Of a stretch of 64,000 bases of DNA, positions 29,242 to 39,586 are shown piece by piece. The stretch is from Superficieibacter sp. 1612_C1 (GTDB lineage Bacteria > Pseudomonadota > Gammaproteobacteria > Enterobacterales > Enterobacteriaceae): contig NZ_JADGMI010000006.1 of NCBI RefSeq assembly GCF_015234305.1, positions 328,261-392,260 on the forward strand. The letters run 5' to 3'. A model generated the notes under the pieces. It searched no databases. It saw nothing but the letters and a program-made list of their open reading frames with translations, and had not been told where the DNA came from. The translations under genes were made by a program, and so were the position numbers. The number at the start of each line of letters is the position of its first letter. Within the stretch, counting starts at the first letter, position 1.

Positions 29242-30189
29242 ATGATTAAGCTCGGCATCGTGATGGACCCCATCGCAAACATTAACATCAAGAAAGACTC
29301 CAGCTTCGCTATGCTGCTGGAAGCACAGCGTCGCGGCTATGAGCTTCATTATATGGAGATGTCCGATCTCTATCTGATCAACGGCGAAGCCCGCGCACGC
29401 ACGCGTCTGCTCAGCGTTGAGCAGAACTACGACAAATGGTATGAATTCAGCGGCGAACAGGATCTCCAGCTTGCCGATCTCGATGTCATCCTGATGCGCA
29501 AAGATCCGCCGTTTGATACCGAGTTTATCTACTCCACCTACATCCTTGAACGCGCGGAAGAACAAGGCACGCTGATCGTTAATAAGCCGCAGAGTCTGCG
29601 CGACTGTAACGAAAAGCTTTACACCGCCTGGTTCTCCGACCTGACGCCGGATACGCTGGTGACTCGCAGCAAAGCGCAGTTGAAAGCATTCTGGCAGAAG
29701 CATACTGATATCATTTTAAAACCGCTGGACGGCATGGGCGGCGCGTCTATTTTCCGCGTGAAGGAAGGCGATCCCAACCTTGGCGTGATCACCGAAACGC
29801 TGACCGAGCACGGGACCCGCTACTGCATGGCACAGAATTATATTCCGGCCATTGTTGATGGTGACAAACGCGTACTGGTGGTAGATGGCGAGCCGGTCCC
29901 CTACTGCCTGGCACGCATTCCGCAGGGCGGTGAAACGCGTGGCAACCTCGCTGCGGGTGGCCGTGGTGAACCGCGTCCGCTGACCGACAGCGACTGGGAA
30001 ATTGCCCGCCGCGTGGGTCCGTTGCTGAAAGCCAAAGGGCTGATTTTTGTCGGCCTTGATATCATCGGCGACCGCCTGACCGAAGTGAACGTCACCAGCC
30101 CGACCTGTATTCGCGAAATCGAAGCGCAGTTCCCGGTCTCGATTACCGGTATGCTGATGGACGCCATCGAAAAACGTCTGGCGAAGTAA
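29242..30189 (+). CDS. gshB: Glutathione synthetase
   Basis: This ATP-grasp enzyme joins gamma-glutamylcysteine and glycine. It has 315 residues (E. coli 316). Motifs are IVMDPIANINIKKDSSF at the N-terminus, the ATP-binding LKPLDGMGGASIFR and the metal region EVNVTSPTCIREIE. It is probably cotranscribed with rsmE; yqgE follows after 158 bases. Confidence 0.97.
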   Translation: MIKLGIVMDPIANINIKKDSSFAMLLEAQRRGYELHYMEMSDLYLINGEARARTRLLSVEQNYDKWYEFSGEQDLQLADLDVILMRKDPPFDTEFIYSTYILERAEEQGTLIVNKPQSLRDCNEKLYTAWFSDLTPDTLVTRSKAQLKAFWQKHTDIILKPLDGMGGASIFRVKEGDPNLGVITETLTEHGTRYCMAQNYIPAIVDGDKRVLVVDGEPVPYCLARIPQGGETRGNLAAGGRGEPRPLTDSDWEIARRVGPLLKAKGLIFVGLDIIGDRLTEVNVTSPTCIREIEAQFPVSITGMLMDAIEKRLAK

Positions 30190-30347
30190 TTTGCGTTGCG
30201 GGCGGATGAAATAAACCGCCGCCCTTGCAACACCTTATCGCGGGAGGGAACCCGCTGCTCTTCCTCCACTGGCTAGTGACAGCGTGGTACTTTCCCCGCA
30301 TACTGAGCGTTGTTGCTTTTTTGAACCAGGAAACCGAACCTCTGACA

Positions 30348-30911
30348 ATGAATTTACAGCATCACTTTCTGATTGCCATGCCTGCGCTCCAGGATCCTCT
30401 CTTCCGTCGTTCTGTGGTCTATGTCTGCGAATATAACGACGAGGGGGCGATGGGGATTATTATTAATAAGCCCCTGGAAAATTTGCAGGTGGAAGGCGTT
30501 CTGGAAAAACTGAAGATTACGCCTGAACCGCGCGATCCGGCGATTCGTCTGGATAAACCAGTCCTGCTTGGCGGCCCGCTGGCGGAAGATCGCGGTTTTA
30601 TCCTGCATACGCCACCCGCGTCTTTCTCCTCCAGTATTCGCATCTCCGATAACACCGTCATCACCACCTCGCGGGACGTGCTGGAAACGCTGGGTACTCA
30701 CGATCAGCCTGTCGATGTGCTGGTCGCACTGGGCTATTCCTCTTGGGAGAAAGGCCAGCTTGAGCAGGAGCTGCTGGATAACGCCTGGCTGACCGCGCCT
30801 GCGGATCTCAATATTCTGTTTAAAACGCCGATTGCCGATCGCTGGCGCGAAGCGGCAAAGCTGATTGGTATTGATATCCACACCATGCCTGGCGTGGCGG
30901 GACACGCCTGA
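30348..30911 (+). CDS. yqgE: YqgE, UPF0301/AlgH family
   Basis: The protein has 187 residues, as in E. coli, from ATG 30348 ([19 protein letters not shown]). UPF0301 hallmarks are [25 protein letters not shown] and [15 protein letters not shown]. Its function is unknown. Its TGA shares one base with the ATG of ruvX, a long-conserved pairing. Confidence 0.95.
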   Translation: MNLQHHFLIAMPALQDPLFRRSVVYVCEYNDEGAMGIIINKPLENLQVEGVLEKLKITPEPRDPAIRLDKPVLLGGPLAEDRGFILHTPPASFSSSIRISDNTVITTSRDVLETLGTHDQPVDVLVALGYSSWEKGQLEQELLDNAWLTAPADLNILFKTPIADRWREAAKLIGIDIHTMPGVAGHA

Positions 30912-31327
30912 TGAGTGGAACCCTTCTCGCCTTTGATTTCGGCACCAAAAGTATTGGCGTGGCGATTGGTCAGCGCATTACCGGTACCGCCCGTCCGCTT
31001 AACGCGATTAAAGCCCAGGACGGTACACCCGACTGGACGCTCATCGAACGTCTGCTTAAAGAGTGGCAGCCTGACACGGTGATTGTTGGCCTGCCGCTGA
31101 ATATGGACGGCACCGAGCAGCCGCTAACAGCGCGGGCGCGTAAATTTGCGAACCGGATCCACGGCAGATTCGGCGTGACGGTGACGCTGCACGATGAACG
31201 GTTAAGTACCGTAGAAGCGCGCGCTGGCCTGTTCGAACACGGTGGCTTTCGCGCGCTGAATAAAGGCAGCGTCGATTCTGCCTCGGCGGTGATTATCCTG
31301 GAGAGTTACTTCGAACAGGGTTTTTAG
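30911..31327 (+). CDS. yqgF: RuvX/YqgF, RNase H-like pre-16S rRNA nuclease
   Basis: The protein has 138 residues with an RNase H-like fold: [16 protein letters not shown] carries the first catalytic Asp, [21 protein letters not shown] follows, and DERLSTVEA plus [13 protein letters not shown] hold further acidic residues. E. coli YqgF takes part in 16S rRNA 5' end maturation and is essential. It overlaps yqgE by 1 base and the convergent LuxR-type gene by 4 bases. Confidence 0.95.
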   Translation: MSGTLLAFDFGTKSIGVAIGQRITGTARPLNAIKAQDGTPDWTLIERLLKEWQPDTVIVGLPLNMDGTEQPLTARARKFANRIHGRFGVTVTLHDERLSTVEARAGLFEHGGFRALNKGSVDSASAVIILESYFEQGF

Positions 31328-32004
31328 TTAAATGCACCCTGTGCGGTCCGGGTTGACTGGTCACGCAGGGAAGCATTTGTCCAGCTTACCGCCTGCGTTC
31401 TGTTTTTAACGTTGAGCTTACGGAAAATATTATATAAATGCGTGCGTACGGTATTTTCGCTGATAAACAGCGCGCGAGCGATATCCACGTTCGACGCGCC
31501 GCAGCGTAATTCATTGAGAATTTCATATTCGCGTTCGGTAAGCGAAATATTCTCGTAACGATCGCTATCCCGCTCGTCCGTGTATGCCTGGATAGTACCG
31601 GGCAATTCAGACACCTCGCCGTTTACTATCGCCTTAATACCCGCAAGAATATTTTCCTGACTATCATCATAGCTAAATATCCCGCACAGCGTGGGCCAGC
31701 GCGCCATGTCAAAAAGCGTGTGTTGCTGGGCACTATTTAAAATGATAACGCGCAAATCATCGGTTTGGGTCTGCAAAATATCACACCAGATGCCGGTTAA
31801 TTTTTTATTCGACACGGCAACATCGAATAATACGATACTGCCATCAGGCAAACGCTGATCTAACGGCTTGTTTATATTCTGCAAACGGACGGGAACAGAA
31901 AGCGTTTCGGTCAGATAACTGGCAAAAGACCGGGATTGTACGGAAGGGCATGTAATAATAACCATCTGCTGCGATGCACTTAATCCATTATCCTGCTGAA
32001 ACAT
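31324..32004 (-). CDS. CsgD-like LuxR-family transcription regulator
   Basis: The protein has 226 residues. The C-terminal GerE/LuxR helix-turn-helix (about 150-206) includes [36 protein letters not shown] and [10 protein letters not shown]; these are strikingly like the same regions of CsgD, the curli and biofilm regulator. The N-terminal part also follows CsgD ([13 protein letters not shown] and [11 protein letters not shown] blocks) but lacks a typical receiver phosphorylation triad. It is therefore a CsgD paralogue or relative, target unknown. An AGGAGA precedes ATG 32004. The gene sits alone between ruvX and the IclR/oxidoreductase pair and is absent here in E. coli K-12. Confidence 0.82.
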   Translation of the reverse strand: MFQQDNGLSASQQMVIITCPSVQSRSFASYLTETLSVPVRLQNINKPLDQRLPDGSIVLFDVAVSNKKLTGIWCDILQTQTDDLRVIILNSAQQHTLFDMARWPTLCGIFSYDDSQENILAGIKAIVNGEVSELPGTIQAYTDERDSDRYENISLTEREYEILNELRCGASNVDIARALFISENTVRTHLYNIFRKLNVKNRTQAVSWTNASLRDQSTRTAQGAFN

Positions 32005-32245
32005 CCTGATTCTCCTTTAAACGTAGATTGTCTCGCCATTAACGTCACGGACGCTTCCCTCGCCTCGCAAAGGTCATCTCATGATTTAAGCGAATTCCTG
32101 AGGCAATCCTATCACCGGGTCTGAAGGGGAATAAGCCAGCCTGATGGACGAGGGCTAATCGGCATCGGCGGCAGGCTCTCGATCCGGGTCACGTTTTTAG
32201 GATCTGCTATTGCAAAACCACGAGTGTTTCTATAAAAGAAACAAA

Positions 32246-32935
32246 TCAGAAAGCGATTAACTGCGCTGCCAGCGTTTGCAGTTCAAGGTGGCGTGCCGCA
32301 ATGGTTTCAGCGTCCGGCTGCCACATTCCGGCGAAGGCCAGCGCAGCAGAATGCGCGCCCAGCGGCTGAGCGATAGAGACTTCACCATCCTGGTGGTGCC
32401 AGATGACGCTCCCCTGCTCTCGCTGCTGCCGGAGGTGCGGGGCCAGCTGCTGCCACTGCTCGGCGGAAAAGCGTTTAGTGAGTTCGTCGTCGGATTCGGC
32501 CGCCAGCAGGCTCATGCCGATCACCGACTGCCACGCGGGCAGCATATGAAACCCCGCCAGCGCCTGACTGATCTGATGGCCGGGTTCAGAGTGATAAATG
32601 TAGATCACCTGATCCTCCCACAGAACCCCCATGGCGACCACGATATCGCGTGGGGCATGACGCTCAAGAATGGGCAGCGCCTGAGAAAAGAGAGCTGAAC
32701 CGCGTATCGCCTGCGCTGCCAGCGCATGAATGCCCGGCCCCGGCAGATAGCGCCGCTGTTCATCCTGTCTCGTCAGCCCGATGGACGCCATGGTCATCAG
32801 CAGACGATTTACGCGGGTCGTGTTAATGCCCATAAGACGTGCCAGTTCGCGGCAGCCAATGGCGCGGCCGCTGGATACCAGATATTGCAGACAGCGAATG
32901 CCGTCAATCAGGCTTTGATTCGGTTGAGATGACAT
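32246..32935 (-). CDS. IclR-family transcription regulator
   Basis: The protein has 229 residues from ATG 32935 (MSSQPNQSLIDGIRCLQ). The longer frame back to 33061 would run into the start of the divergent gene and is not favoured. The N-terminal winged helix-turn-helix includes GCRELARLMGINTTRVNRLLMTM, and the rest is an IclR effector domain (about 85-225). It lies 70 bases from, and divergent to, the FAD oxidoreductase gene, so it probably controls that gene and itself in response to the oxidoreductase's substrate. Confidence 0.83.
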   Translation of the reverse strand: MSSQPNQSLIDGIRCLQYLVSSGRAIGCRELARLMGINTTRVNRLLMTMASIGLTRQDEQRRYLPGPGIHALAAQAIRGSALFSQALPILERHAPRDIVVAMGVLWEDQVIYIYHSEPGHQISQALAGFHMLPAWQSVIGMSLLAAESDDELTKRFSAEQWQQLAPHLRQQREQGSVIWHHQDGEVSIAQPLGAHSAALAFAGMWQPDAETIAARHLELQTLAAQLIAF

Positions 32936-33005
32936 AGCAGTGATGGTCCGCGTCGGGCTTAAGCAAACTACAGATTCTAGCGCCAGTTGAGAAGGATACA
33001 AGACC

Positions 33006-35264
33006 ATGAAAATCTTTAACCAGACCGACAGCAGAGCCTTCCCCACGCAGCATTTGCGCACCGACCTGCTGGTCGCAGGCGGCGGGCTGGCGGGGCTGTG
33101 CGCTGCGCTTGCCGCTGCCCGTGCGGGTATCGACGTGATCCTGATTCAGGATCGTCCGGTGCTGGGAGGGAACGCGTCCAGCGAAGTACGCCTGTGGGCT
33201 AACGGTGCCACCTCGCATATGGGCAATAATAATCGCTGGGCGCGTGAAGGCGGGATCATGGGCGAGATCCTTGAAGAGAACCTGTGGCGCAACAAGGAAG
33301 GTAATCCGGTGATGTTCGATCTGCTGCTGCTGGACATCGCGCAGCGCCAGCCGGGTCTGACCCTGTTGCTGAATACCGCCATCTCTGCCGTACAAAAAGA
33401 GGCCCGGCGCGTCACCAGCGTCAGCGCCTTTAACCCCATTAATGAAACCTTTTATGAGGTAAGCGCTGCACAGTTTTGCGACGCTACCGGCGACGGTGTG
33501 CTCGGTTATCTGGCTGGCGCAGAGTTTCGCGAAGGCGCGGAGGACATAGATGAACTCGGCGAAAAAATGGCACCGGGCGATAATTTCGGGCATAAGCTGG
33601 GCCACTCTATCTACTTTTATACCCGTCAGACCACTGCGCCGGTGAACTTCGTCCCGCCCTCTTTCGCGCTTAAGGATATCACCACTATCCCGCGCTATAA
33701 GCGGCTGACCTCCACCCTTAACGGCTGCGACCTGTGGTGGCTGGAATGGGGAGGCCGACTGGACACGGTTCATGCAAGCGAAGAGATCAAATGGGAGCTG
33801 TGGAAGATCGTCTGGGGCGTCTGGGATCATATTAAAAACTCCGGCGAGTTTCCCGAGGCGGAAAACATGACGATTGACTGGGTGGGCGTGATCCCCGGCA
33901 AACGGGAGAGCCGCCGCTTTGTTGGCGATCACCTGCTGAGCCAGCAGGATATTATCGAGCAGCGCGATCATTATGATGCGGTAGGCTACGGCGGCTGGTC
34001 TATTGATCTCCATCCCGCCGATGGCGTATACAGCACCCACGATGGCTGCCGTCAGTTTCACAGTAAAGGCACCTACACGATCCCCTGGCGCAGCCTGTAC
34101 AGCCGCTCGCTGGACAACCTGTTCCTGACCGGCCGCCTGATTTCCGCGTCCCACGTTGCCTTTGGCAGCGCCCGCGTGATGTGTACCTGCGGCCTGCTGG
34201 GCGAGGTGGTGGGTCAGGCTGCCGCCCTGTGCCAGACGCAGCAACTGACGCCGCGCGAACTGGCGCAGCACGACCGCATCGGCACGCTTCAGCAGCAGCT
34301 TCAGGCCAGCGGCTTTTATATTCCGCGCCAGTGGCTCAGCGATCCGGCGCAGGGCGCAAGCGTGCGGGTCAGCAGCGAGCTGGAGCTGAGCGCATTACCG
34401 GCTAACGGCCAGTGGCATTCGCTGGCGGAACGGATGGCGCTGCTGGTGCCGATTAACGCCGGAGAGACGCTTCCCGAATTAACCTTTACGCTGCGCGGCG
34501 CTCATCCCCAGCCGCTTACCGTTGAGCTTCTCGGTAGCGAGCGCGCCGGTAACTTTACGCCGGAAATACACCACGCCTCCTGCGAATTACAGATCGACGG
34601 CGAGCGCGATTACCGCTGCAATTTCAGCTGGCAAAGCGATCGCGACCAGTACCTGTTTATCGCGTTTGCCGCCCAACCCGGCGTGGAGATCGCCCTGACC
34701 GACCGCCATCTCCCCGGCCTGATGACCGTATTTAACAGCCTGAATGCCAGAGTAGCGAAACATACGCGCCAGGTGGTCGACGGCGACTATGGTGTGGATG
34801 AATTTGATTTCTGGCTACCGGGCCGCCGTCCGCATCAGATAATGCCCGCCCTGCGTTTTGCCACACCGCTACGCTGCTTCAGCGCGCAAAACCTGCTTAA
34901 TGGCCGCCTGCGCCCTGAACAGCAGAGTAATGCGTGGGTGCCCGCCGTAGAGGATGCCAACCCGGTCGTGCGCTGGCGCTGGCCGCAGCCGATAACCCTT
35001 AATAGCCTGACGCTGGTGCAGGATAACGACTTTGATAACGCCATGGAAACCGTGCAGATGGGGCACTATCACGCGGTGACGCCGCATTGCGTGACCCACT
35101 ACCGCCTGTGGGCGGATGACGCCCTGCTGGCGGAAGTTACGGATAATCATCACTCGGTCTGCCATCACTCGTTAAGCTCGCCACGTGAAGTACAGGAGAT
35201 CCGCCTGGAAATCCTTGCCACCGCGGGCGCGTTACCGGCGATCTATTCACTGAATGTCCGCTAA
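33006..35264 (+). CDS. FAD-dependent oxidoreductase with C-terminal beta-sandwich-like region
   Basis: The protein has 752 residues. The N-terminal Rossmann motif is LLVAGGGLAGLCAALAAARA (about 21-40), followed by VLGGNASSEVRLWANGAT, which is typical of the FAD_oxidored (PF12831) family. A second FAD-contact block is LDNLFLTGRLISASHVAFGS. After about residue 430 comes a long region without cofactor motifs, rich in beta-type sequence; the final 100 residues look like a discoidin-type carbohydrate-binding fold, which is only an impression. Members of this family lie in carbohydrate gene clusters. No cofactor-reducing partner or transporter is adjacent. AGAAGGA precedes ATG 33006, and the 3' end overlaps yggR by 4 bases. 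Confidence 0.75.
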   Translation: MKIFNQTDSRAFPTQHLRTDLLVAGGGLAGLCAALAAARAGIDVILIQDRPVLGGNASSEVRLWANGATSHMGNNNRWAREGGIMGEILEENLWRNKEGNPVMFDLLLLDIAQRQPGLTLLLNTAISAVQKEARRVTSVSAFNPINETFYEVSAAQFCDATGDGVLGYLAGAEFREGAEDIDELGEKMAPGDNFGHKLGHSIYFYTRQTTAPVNFVPPSFALKDITTIPRYKRLTSTLNGCDLWWLEWGGRLDTVHASEEIKWELWKIVWGVWDHIKNSGEFPEAENMTIDWVGVIPGKRESRRFVGDHLLSQQDIIEQRDHYDAVGYGGWSIDLHPADGVYSTHDGCRQFHSKGTYTIPWRSLYSRSLDNLFLTGRLISASHVAFGSARVMCTCGLLGEVVGQAAALCQTQQLTPRELAQHDRIGTLQQQLQASGFYIPRQWLSDPAQGASVRVSSELELSALPANGQWHSLAERMALLVPINAGETLPELTFTLRGAHPQPLTVELLGSERAGNFTPEIHHASCELQIDGERDYRCNFSWQSDRDQYLFIAFAAQPGVEIALTDRHLPGLMTVFNSLNARVAKHTRQVVDGDYGVDEFDFWLPGRRPHQIMPALRFATPLRCFSAQNLLNGRLRPEQQSNAWVPAVEDANPVVRWRWPQPITLNSLTLVQDNDFDNAMETVQMGHYHAVTPHCVTHYRLWADDALLAEVTDNHHSVCHHSLSSPREVQEIRLEILATAGALPAIYSLNVR

Positions 35265-36238
35265 AGCAGCCCGGCCGCTACCCGTTGCTGGTAACTTTGC
35301 GTAAAGGTCTGCATCCCCATCTGCTGCCCGGTTTGCATCACGCCGGGTAGCTGGTGCGTTTTGCCCTCGCGGATCAGATTAGCGACGGCGGGCGTATTCA
35401 CCAGCAGTTCAAACAGCGCCACCCGCGTATTTTGCGGGCTGCACTGAAGCTTTTGCGCCACCACCGCGCACAGGCTTCCGGCAAGCTGGCTGCGCACCTG
35501 CTCTTTCTCCTGAGCGGGAAAGACATCGACCAGCCTTTCTACCGCCTGAGCTGCTCCGCGCGTATGCAGCGTCGCCAGCACCAGATGCCCGGTTTCTGCG
35601 GCGGTCAACGCCAGACGGATGGTTTCGCTGTCGCGTAGCTCACCGAGCAGAATGACGTCCGGATCTTCACGCAATGCCGCGCGCAGCGCCGCAGCAAAAG
35701 AGTCGGTATGGCGACCCACTTCCCGCTGCTGGATCAGGCAGCGCTGACTGCAATGGACAAACTCAATCGGATCTTCCAGCGTCAAAATATGCCCGTCCAG
35801 ATGGTGATTCAGGTGATCAACCATCGCCGCCAGGGTGGTCGATTTACCGCTTCCGGTTGCCCCGGTCACCAGAATCAGCCCGCTCTCTTCATTTAATAAC
35901 TCCGGCAGCGCGGCGGGAACACGCAGGTCGGCGAGGTGCGGCGTTTCAGTGGGGAGCAATCGAAGCGCAAGCGACGCGCCCTGACGATGAATAAAAGCGC
36001 TGGCACGCAGCCGCTGCTGGTCCGGCAACGTGATGGCGAAATCCACCTGCCCGCGAGTGAGCTGCGCCATCTGCGCCTCATCCAGACAGTCATTAAGCAC
36101 TTTTTCAACGTCAATGGGCGCAAAAGGCGCAGGTTCCAGTTTCCCTGACCGTCGCCAGCGTGGCGGCCAGGCGTTGCACAGGTGTAGATCCGAGACGTTA
36201 TGCTTTACACTAAGGGTCACGATTTCTTCCATATCCAT
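35261..36238 (-). CDS. yggR: YggR, PilT-type retraction ATPase homologue
   Basis: The protein has 325 residues (E. coli 326), from ATG 36238 (MDMEEIVTLSVKHNVSDLHL). It has the PilT/secretion ATPase core: Walker A GATGSGKSTT, Asp box LTLEDPIEF, Walker B DVILLGELRD and the His box LATLHTRGAAQAVERLVD. Hexameric PilT powers type IV pilus retraction; no other pilus gene is near, so its role here is unclear, as in E. coli. Divergent from yggS by 17 bases. Confidence 0.93.
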   Translation of the reverse strand: MDMEEIVTLSVKHNVSDLHLCNAWPPRWRRSGKLEPAPFAPIDVEKVLNDCLDEAQMAQLTRGQVDFAITLPDQQRLRASAFIHRQGASLALRLLPTETPHLADLRVPAALPELLNEESGLILVTGATGSGKSTTLAAMVDHLNHHLDGHILTLEDPIEFVHCSQRCLIQQREVGRHTDSFAAALRAALREDPDVILLGELRDSETIRLALTAAETGHLVLATLHTRGAAQAVERLVDVFPAQEKEQVRSQLAGSLCAVVAQKLQCSPQNTRVALFELLVNTPAVANLIREGKTHQLPGVMQTGQQMGMQTFTQSYQQRVAAGLL

Positions 36239-36255
36239 ACCATCATCCTCTGAAA

Positions 36256-36960
36256 ATGAACGACATTGCGCATAACCTGGCACAGGTCAGGGATAAAATC
36301 TCCGCCGCTGCATCGCGTTGCGGCCGTGCTTCAGAAGAAGTTACGTTGCTTGCAGTCAGTAAAACCAAGCCTGCGAGCGCCGTCGCAGAAGCCATCGCTG
36401 TCGGACAGCGGGCCTTTGGTGAAAATTATGTGCAGGAAGGCGTGGAAAAAATCCTCCACTTTCGCGAAGGGGGCGTGGAAGGGTTGCAGTGGCACTTTAT
36501 CGGGCCGTTGCAGTCCAACAAAAGCCGTCTGGTGGCGGAGCATTTTGACTGGTGTCATACGGTCGATCGCTTGCGCATCGCCAGCCGTCTGAGCGAACAG
36601 CGTCCGGCGCATCTGCCGCCGCTTAACGTCTTGATTCAGGTGAATATCAGCGATGAAGAGAGTAAGTCAGGCGTTTCTCTGGCGGAAATCGACGCGCTGG
36701 CGGATGCCATTGTTGAGTTAAAGGGCGTGACGCTGCGCGGATTAATGGCGATCCCCGCGCCAGAGTCAGATTATGTAAGGCAGTTTGCGGTAGCAGGCCA
36801 AATGGCTGTAGCATTTACACGGCTAAAAACACGCTATCCCACGGTAGATACCCTGTCGCTGGGCATGTCAGATGATATGGATGCTGCCATTGCGGCAGGT
36901 AGCACCATGGTACGCATCGGCACCGCGATTTTCGGTGCACGCGACTACACAAAAAAATAA
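36256..36960 (+). CDS. yggS: YggS, PLP homeostasis protein
   Basis: The protein has 234 residues, as in E. coli. It is a fold III, alanine-racemase-like single domain; the PLP lysine lies in LLAVSKTKPAS, and the phosphate-binding end is SLGMSDDMDAAIAAGSTMVRIG. The protein buffers pyridoxal phosphate and affects amino-acid pools. It heads the group yggS-yggT-yggU-rdgB-hemW. Confidence 0.96.
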   Translation: MNDIAHNLAQVRDKISAAASRCGRASEEVTLLAVSKTKPASAVAEAIAVGQRAFGENYVQEGVEKILHFREGGVEGLQWHFIGPLQSNKSRLVAEHFDWCHTVDRLRIASRLSEQRPAHLPPLNVLIQVNISDEESKSGVSLAEIDALADAIVELKGVTLRGLMAIPAPESDYVRQFAVAGQMAVAFTRLKTRYPTVDTLSLGMSDDMDAAIAAGSTMVRIGTAIFGARDYTKK

Positions 36961-36978
36961 GGAAAACTGAGGAACGCC

Positions 36979-37545
36979 ATGAAGACGTTGACTTTCCTGC
37001 TCTCAACAGTCATTGAACTGTATACGATGGTGCTACTGCTACGCGTCTGGATGCAGTGGGCACGCTGCGATTTCTATAATCCTTTTTCGCAGTTTATCGT
37101 CAAGATCACCCAACCGGTCGTCGGACCGTTACGCCGCTTTATTCCGTCGATGGGGCCTGTTGACAGCGCCTCGCTGCTGCTGGCGTTTATTTTGTGCGTT
37201 ATCAAAGCCATCGTGCTGTTTATGGTGGTCACCTTCCAGCCAATTATCTGGATTGCCGCCGTCCTTATTCTGCTGAAAACCATTGGTCTGATGATTTTCT
37301 GGGTACTGCTGCTAATGGCGATCATGAGCTGGGTGAGTCAGGGCCGTAGTCCGGTGGAGTTTGTGCTGATGCAACTGGCCGATCCGCTGCTGCGCCCGAT
37401 TCGCAAGCTTTTGCCTTCGATGGGCGGTATCGATTTCTCGCCGATGATCCTCGTCCTGCTGCTGTACATGATTAATATGGGTATCGCCGAATTACTGCAA
37501 AGCACGGGTAACATGCTGTTGCCGGGGCTGTGGATGGCACTATGA
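36979..37545 (+). CDS. yggT: YggT family membrane protein
   Basis: The protein has 188 residues and two repeated YGGT units, each with two hydrophobic helices and a segment of the type [21 protein letters not shown] (the first copy reads [15 protein letters not shown]). E. coli YggT has been tied to osmotic or potassium-related stress tolerance; the mechanism is unknown. It lies 18 bases after yggS and overlaps yggU by the ATGA. Confidence 0.94.
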   Translation: MKTLTFLLSTVIELYTMVLLLRVWMQWARCDFYNPFSQFIVKITQPVVGPLRRFIPSMGPVDSASLLLAFILCVIKAIVLFMVVTFQPIIWIAAVLILLKTIGLMIFWVLLLMAIMSWVSQGRSPVEFVLMQLADPLLRPIRKLLPSMGGIDFSPMILVLLLYMINMGIAELLQSTGNMLLPGLWMAL

Positions 37546-37832
37546 GTGCCGTTATCACCTGCTCAGACGGTCTGGTTTTGCGGCTCTATATTCAGCCGAA
37601 AGCCAGCCGCGACAGCATTGTGGGTCTGCATGGCGACGAGGTAAAAGTCGCCATCACCGCCCCGCCGGTTGACGGTCAGGCTAACGCCCATTTGGTTAAA
37701 TTTCTTGCCAAACAGTTTCGCGTGGCGAAAAGCCAGGTGGTGATTGAAAAGGGCGAACTGGGCCGTCATAAACAGGTTAAAATTATTCATCCGCAACAGA
37801 TCCCGACGGAAGTCGCGGCGCTAACAGAGTAA
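37542..37832 (+). CDS. yggU: YggU, UPF0235/DUF167 protein
   Basis: The protein has 96 residues, as in E. coli, from ATG 37542, which overlaps the yggT stop. It is a single DUF167 domain ([21 protein letters not shown], then [15 protein letters not shown]). Its function is not known. Confidence 0.94.
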   Translation: MSAVITCSDGLVLRLYIQPKASRDSIVGLHGDEVKVAITAPPVDGQANAHLVKFLAKQFRVAKSQVVIEKGELGRHKQVKIIHPQQIPTEVAALTE

Positions 37833-37839
37833 ATGTCCT

Positions 37840-38433
37840 ATGCAAAAAGTTGTCCTCGCGACCGGTAATGCCGGTAAAGTGCGTGAACTCGCCTCGCTGC
37901 TGAGCGATTTTGGTCTTGATATCGTCGCGCAAACCGATCTCGGCGTGGAGTCCGCGGAAGAGACGGGCCTGACGTTTATCGAAAACGCGATCCTGAAAGC
38001 ACGCCACGCCGCGCAGGTCACTGGCCTGCCCGCCATTGCCGACGATTCCGGGCTGGCGGTTGACGCGCTGGGCGGCGCGCCGGGGATTTATTCCGCGCGC
38101 TATTCCGGCGTGGATGCTACTGACCAGCAGAATCTGGAGAAGCTGCTGGAAGAACTGAACGATATCCCGGACGACCAGCGTCAGGCGCAGTTCCACTGCG
38201 TGCTGGTGTATCTGCGACATGCCGACGATCCGACGCCGCTGGTATGCCACGGCAGCTGGTCCGGCGTGATTGCCCGCCAGCCAGCGGGCGCAGGCGGTTT
38301 CGGCTACGACCCCATTTTCTTCGTGCCTTCTGAAGGCAAAACGGCAGCCGAACTGACCCGCGAAGAGAAGAGCGCCATTTCCCATCGCGGGCAGGCGCTG
38401 AAACTGTTACTGGACGCCCTGCGTGATCGCTAA
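37840..38433 (+). CDS. rdgB: RdgB, dITP/XTP pyrophosphatase
   Basis: This Ham1-family enzyme removes the non-canonical nucleotides dITP, XTP and dXTP so that they are not built into DNA. It has 197 residues. Motifs are [37 protein letters not shown] and the C-terminal [10 protein letters not shown]. It overlaps hemW by 11 bases. Confidence 0.96.
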   Translation: MQKVVLATGNAGKVRELASLLSDFGLDIVAQTDLGVESAEETGLTFIENAILKARHAAQVTGLPAIADDSGLAVDALGGAPGIYSARYSGVDATDQQNLEKLLEELNDIPDDQRQAQFHCVLVYLRHADDPTPLVCHGSWSGVIARQPAGAGGFGYDPIFFVPSEGKTAAELTREEKSAISHRGQALKLLLDALRDR

Positions 38434-39562
38434 TTTACCGCCTCTGAGTCTGTATATTCATATTCCGTGGTGCGTGCAGAAATGCCCGTACTGCGATTTC
38501 AACTCGCACGCGCTAAAGGGCGACGTGCCGCACGATGATTACGTTCAGCATCTGCTGAGCGATCTGGACGGCGACGTCGCTTACGCGCAGGGACGTGAGA
38601 TTACGACCATTTTTATCGGCGGTGGCACGCCAAGCCTGCTGTCTGGCCCGGCGATGCAGGCGCTACTGGACGGTGTGCGTGCGCGTCTGCCGCTGGCAGC
38701 CGATGCAGAAATCACCATGGAAGCCAATCCGGGCACGGTGGAAGCAGACCGCTTCGTGGAGTATCAGCGTGCGGGTATTAACCGTATCTCCATCGGCGTG
38801 CAGAGTTTTAGCGAACCGAAGTTACAGCGCTTAGGGCGCATTCACGGCCCGGAAGAGGCCAAACGCGCCGCACGACTGGCGGCGGGGCTTGGGCTGCGCA
38901 GCTTTAACCTTGACCTGATGCACGGCCTGCCGGATCAGTCGCTGGACGAGGCGCTGGATGATTTGCGCCAGGCCATCGCGCTGAACCCGCCGCACCTGTC
39001 GTGGTATCAGTTGACCATCGAACCGAACACCCTGTTTGGCTCTCGCCCGCCGGTGCTGCCGGATGACGATGCGCTATGGGATATTTTCGAGCAGGGTCAT
39101 CAGTTGTTGAGCGCCGCGGGCTATCAGCAGTATGAAACGTCGGCCTATGCGAAGCCGGGCTATCAGTGTCAGCACAACCTCAATTACTGGCGCTTTGGCG
39201 ACTACCTTGGCATCGGCTGCGGCGCGCACGGTAAAGTCACCTTCCCGGACAGGCGCATTTTACGCACCACCAAAACGCGCCATCCGCGCGGCTATATGCA
39301 GGGGCGCTATCTGGAAAGCCAGCGCGACGTTGAGCAGGCGGATAAACCGTTTGAGTTCTTTATGAACCGCTTCCGCCTGCTGGAGCCTGCGCCACGCGCC
39401 GAGTTTGCGTGCTACACCGGGCTGACGGAAGCCGCCGTTCGTTCACAGATTGATGAGGCGCTGGCGCAGGGCTATCTGACCGAGAGCGAGTCGCACTGGC
39501 AGATCACCGAACACGGCAAGCTGTTCCTCAACTCGCTGCTGGAACTGTTCCTCGCGGATTAA
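38423..39562 (+). CDS. hemW: HemW, radical-SAM heme chaperone
   Basis: The protein has 379 residues (E. coli 378). The radical-SAM cluster motif CVQKCPYC is near the N-terminus, followed by [10 protein letters not shown] and the C-terminal HemW domain. It binds heme and is related to HemN but is not a coproporphyrinogen oxidase. The start is GTG 38423 inside rdgB; the first residues ([17 protein letters not shown]) match the family. Confidence 0.95.
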   Translation: MIANLPPLSLYIHIPWCVQKCPYCDFNSHALKGDVPHDDYVQHLLSDLDGDVAYAQGREITTIFIGGGTPSLLSGPAMQALLDGVRARLPLAADAEITMEANPGTVEADRFVEYQRAGINRISIGVQSFSEPKLQRLGRIHGPEEAKRAARLAAGLGLRSFNLDLMHGLPDQSLDEALDDLRQAIALNPPHLSWYQLTIEPNTLFGSRPPVLPDDDALWDIFEQGHQLLSAAGYQQYETSAYAKPGYQCQHNLNYWRFGDYLGIGCGAHGKVTFPDRRILRTTKTRHPRGYMQGRYLESQRDVEQADKPFEFFMNRFRLLEPAPRAEFACYTGLTEAAVRSQIDEALAQGYLTESESHWQITEHGKLFLNSLLELFLAD

Positions 39563-39586
39563 TCTTCTTTACCGCGCCGACCGGGA

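Noticed and set aside
32904..34271. A 455-codon open frame on the minus strand
   Set aside because: It lies entirely antisense to the FAD oxidoreductase and IclR start region; its sequence (many Ala, Gln, His runs) is that of a shadow frame from GC-rich coding DNA.
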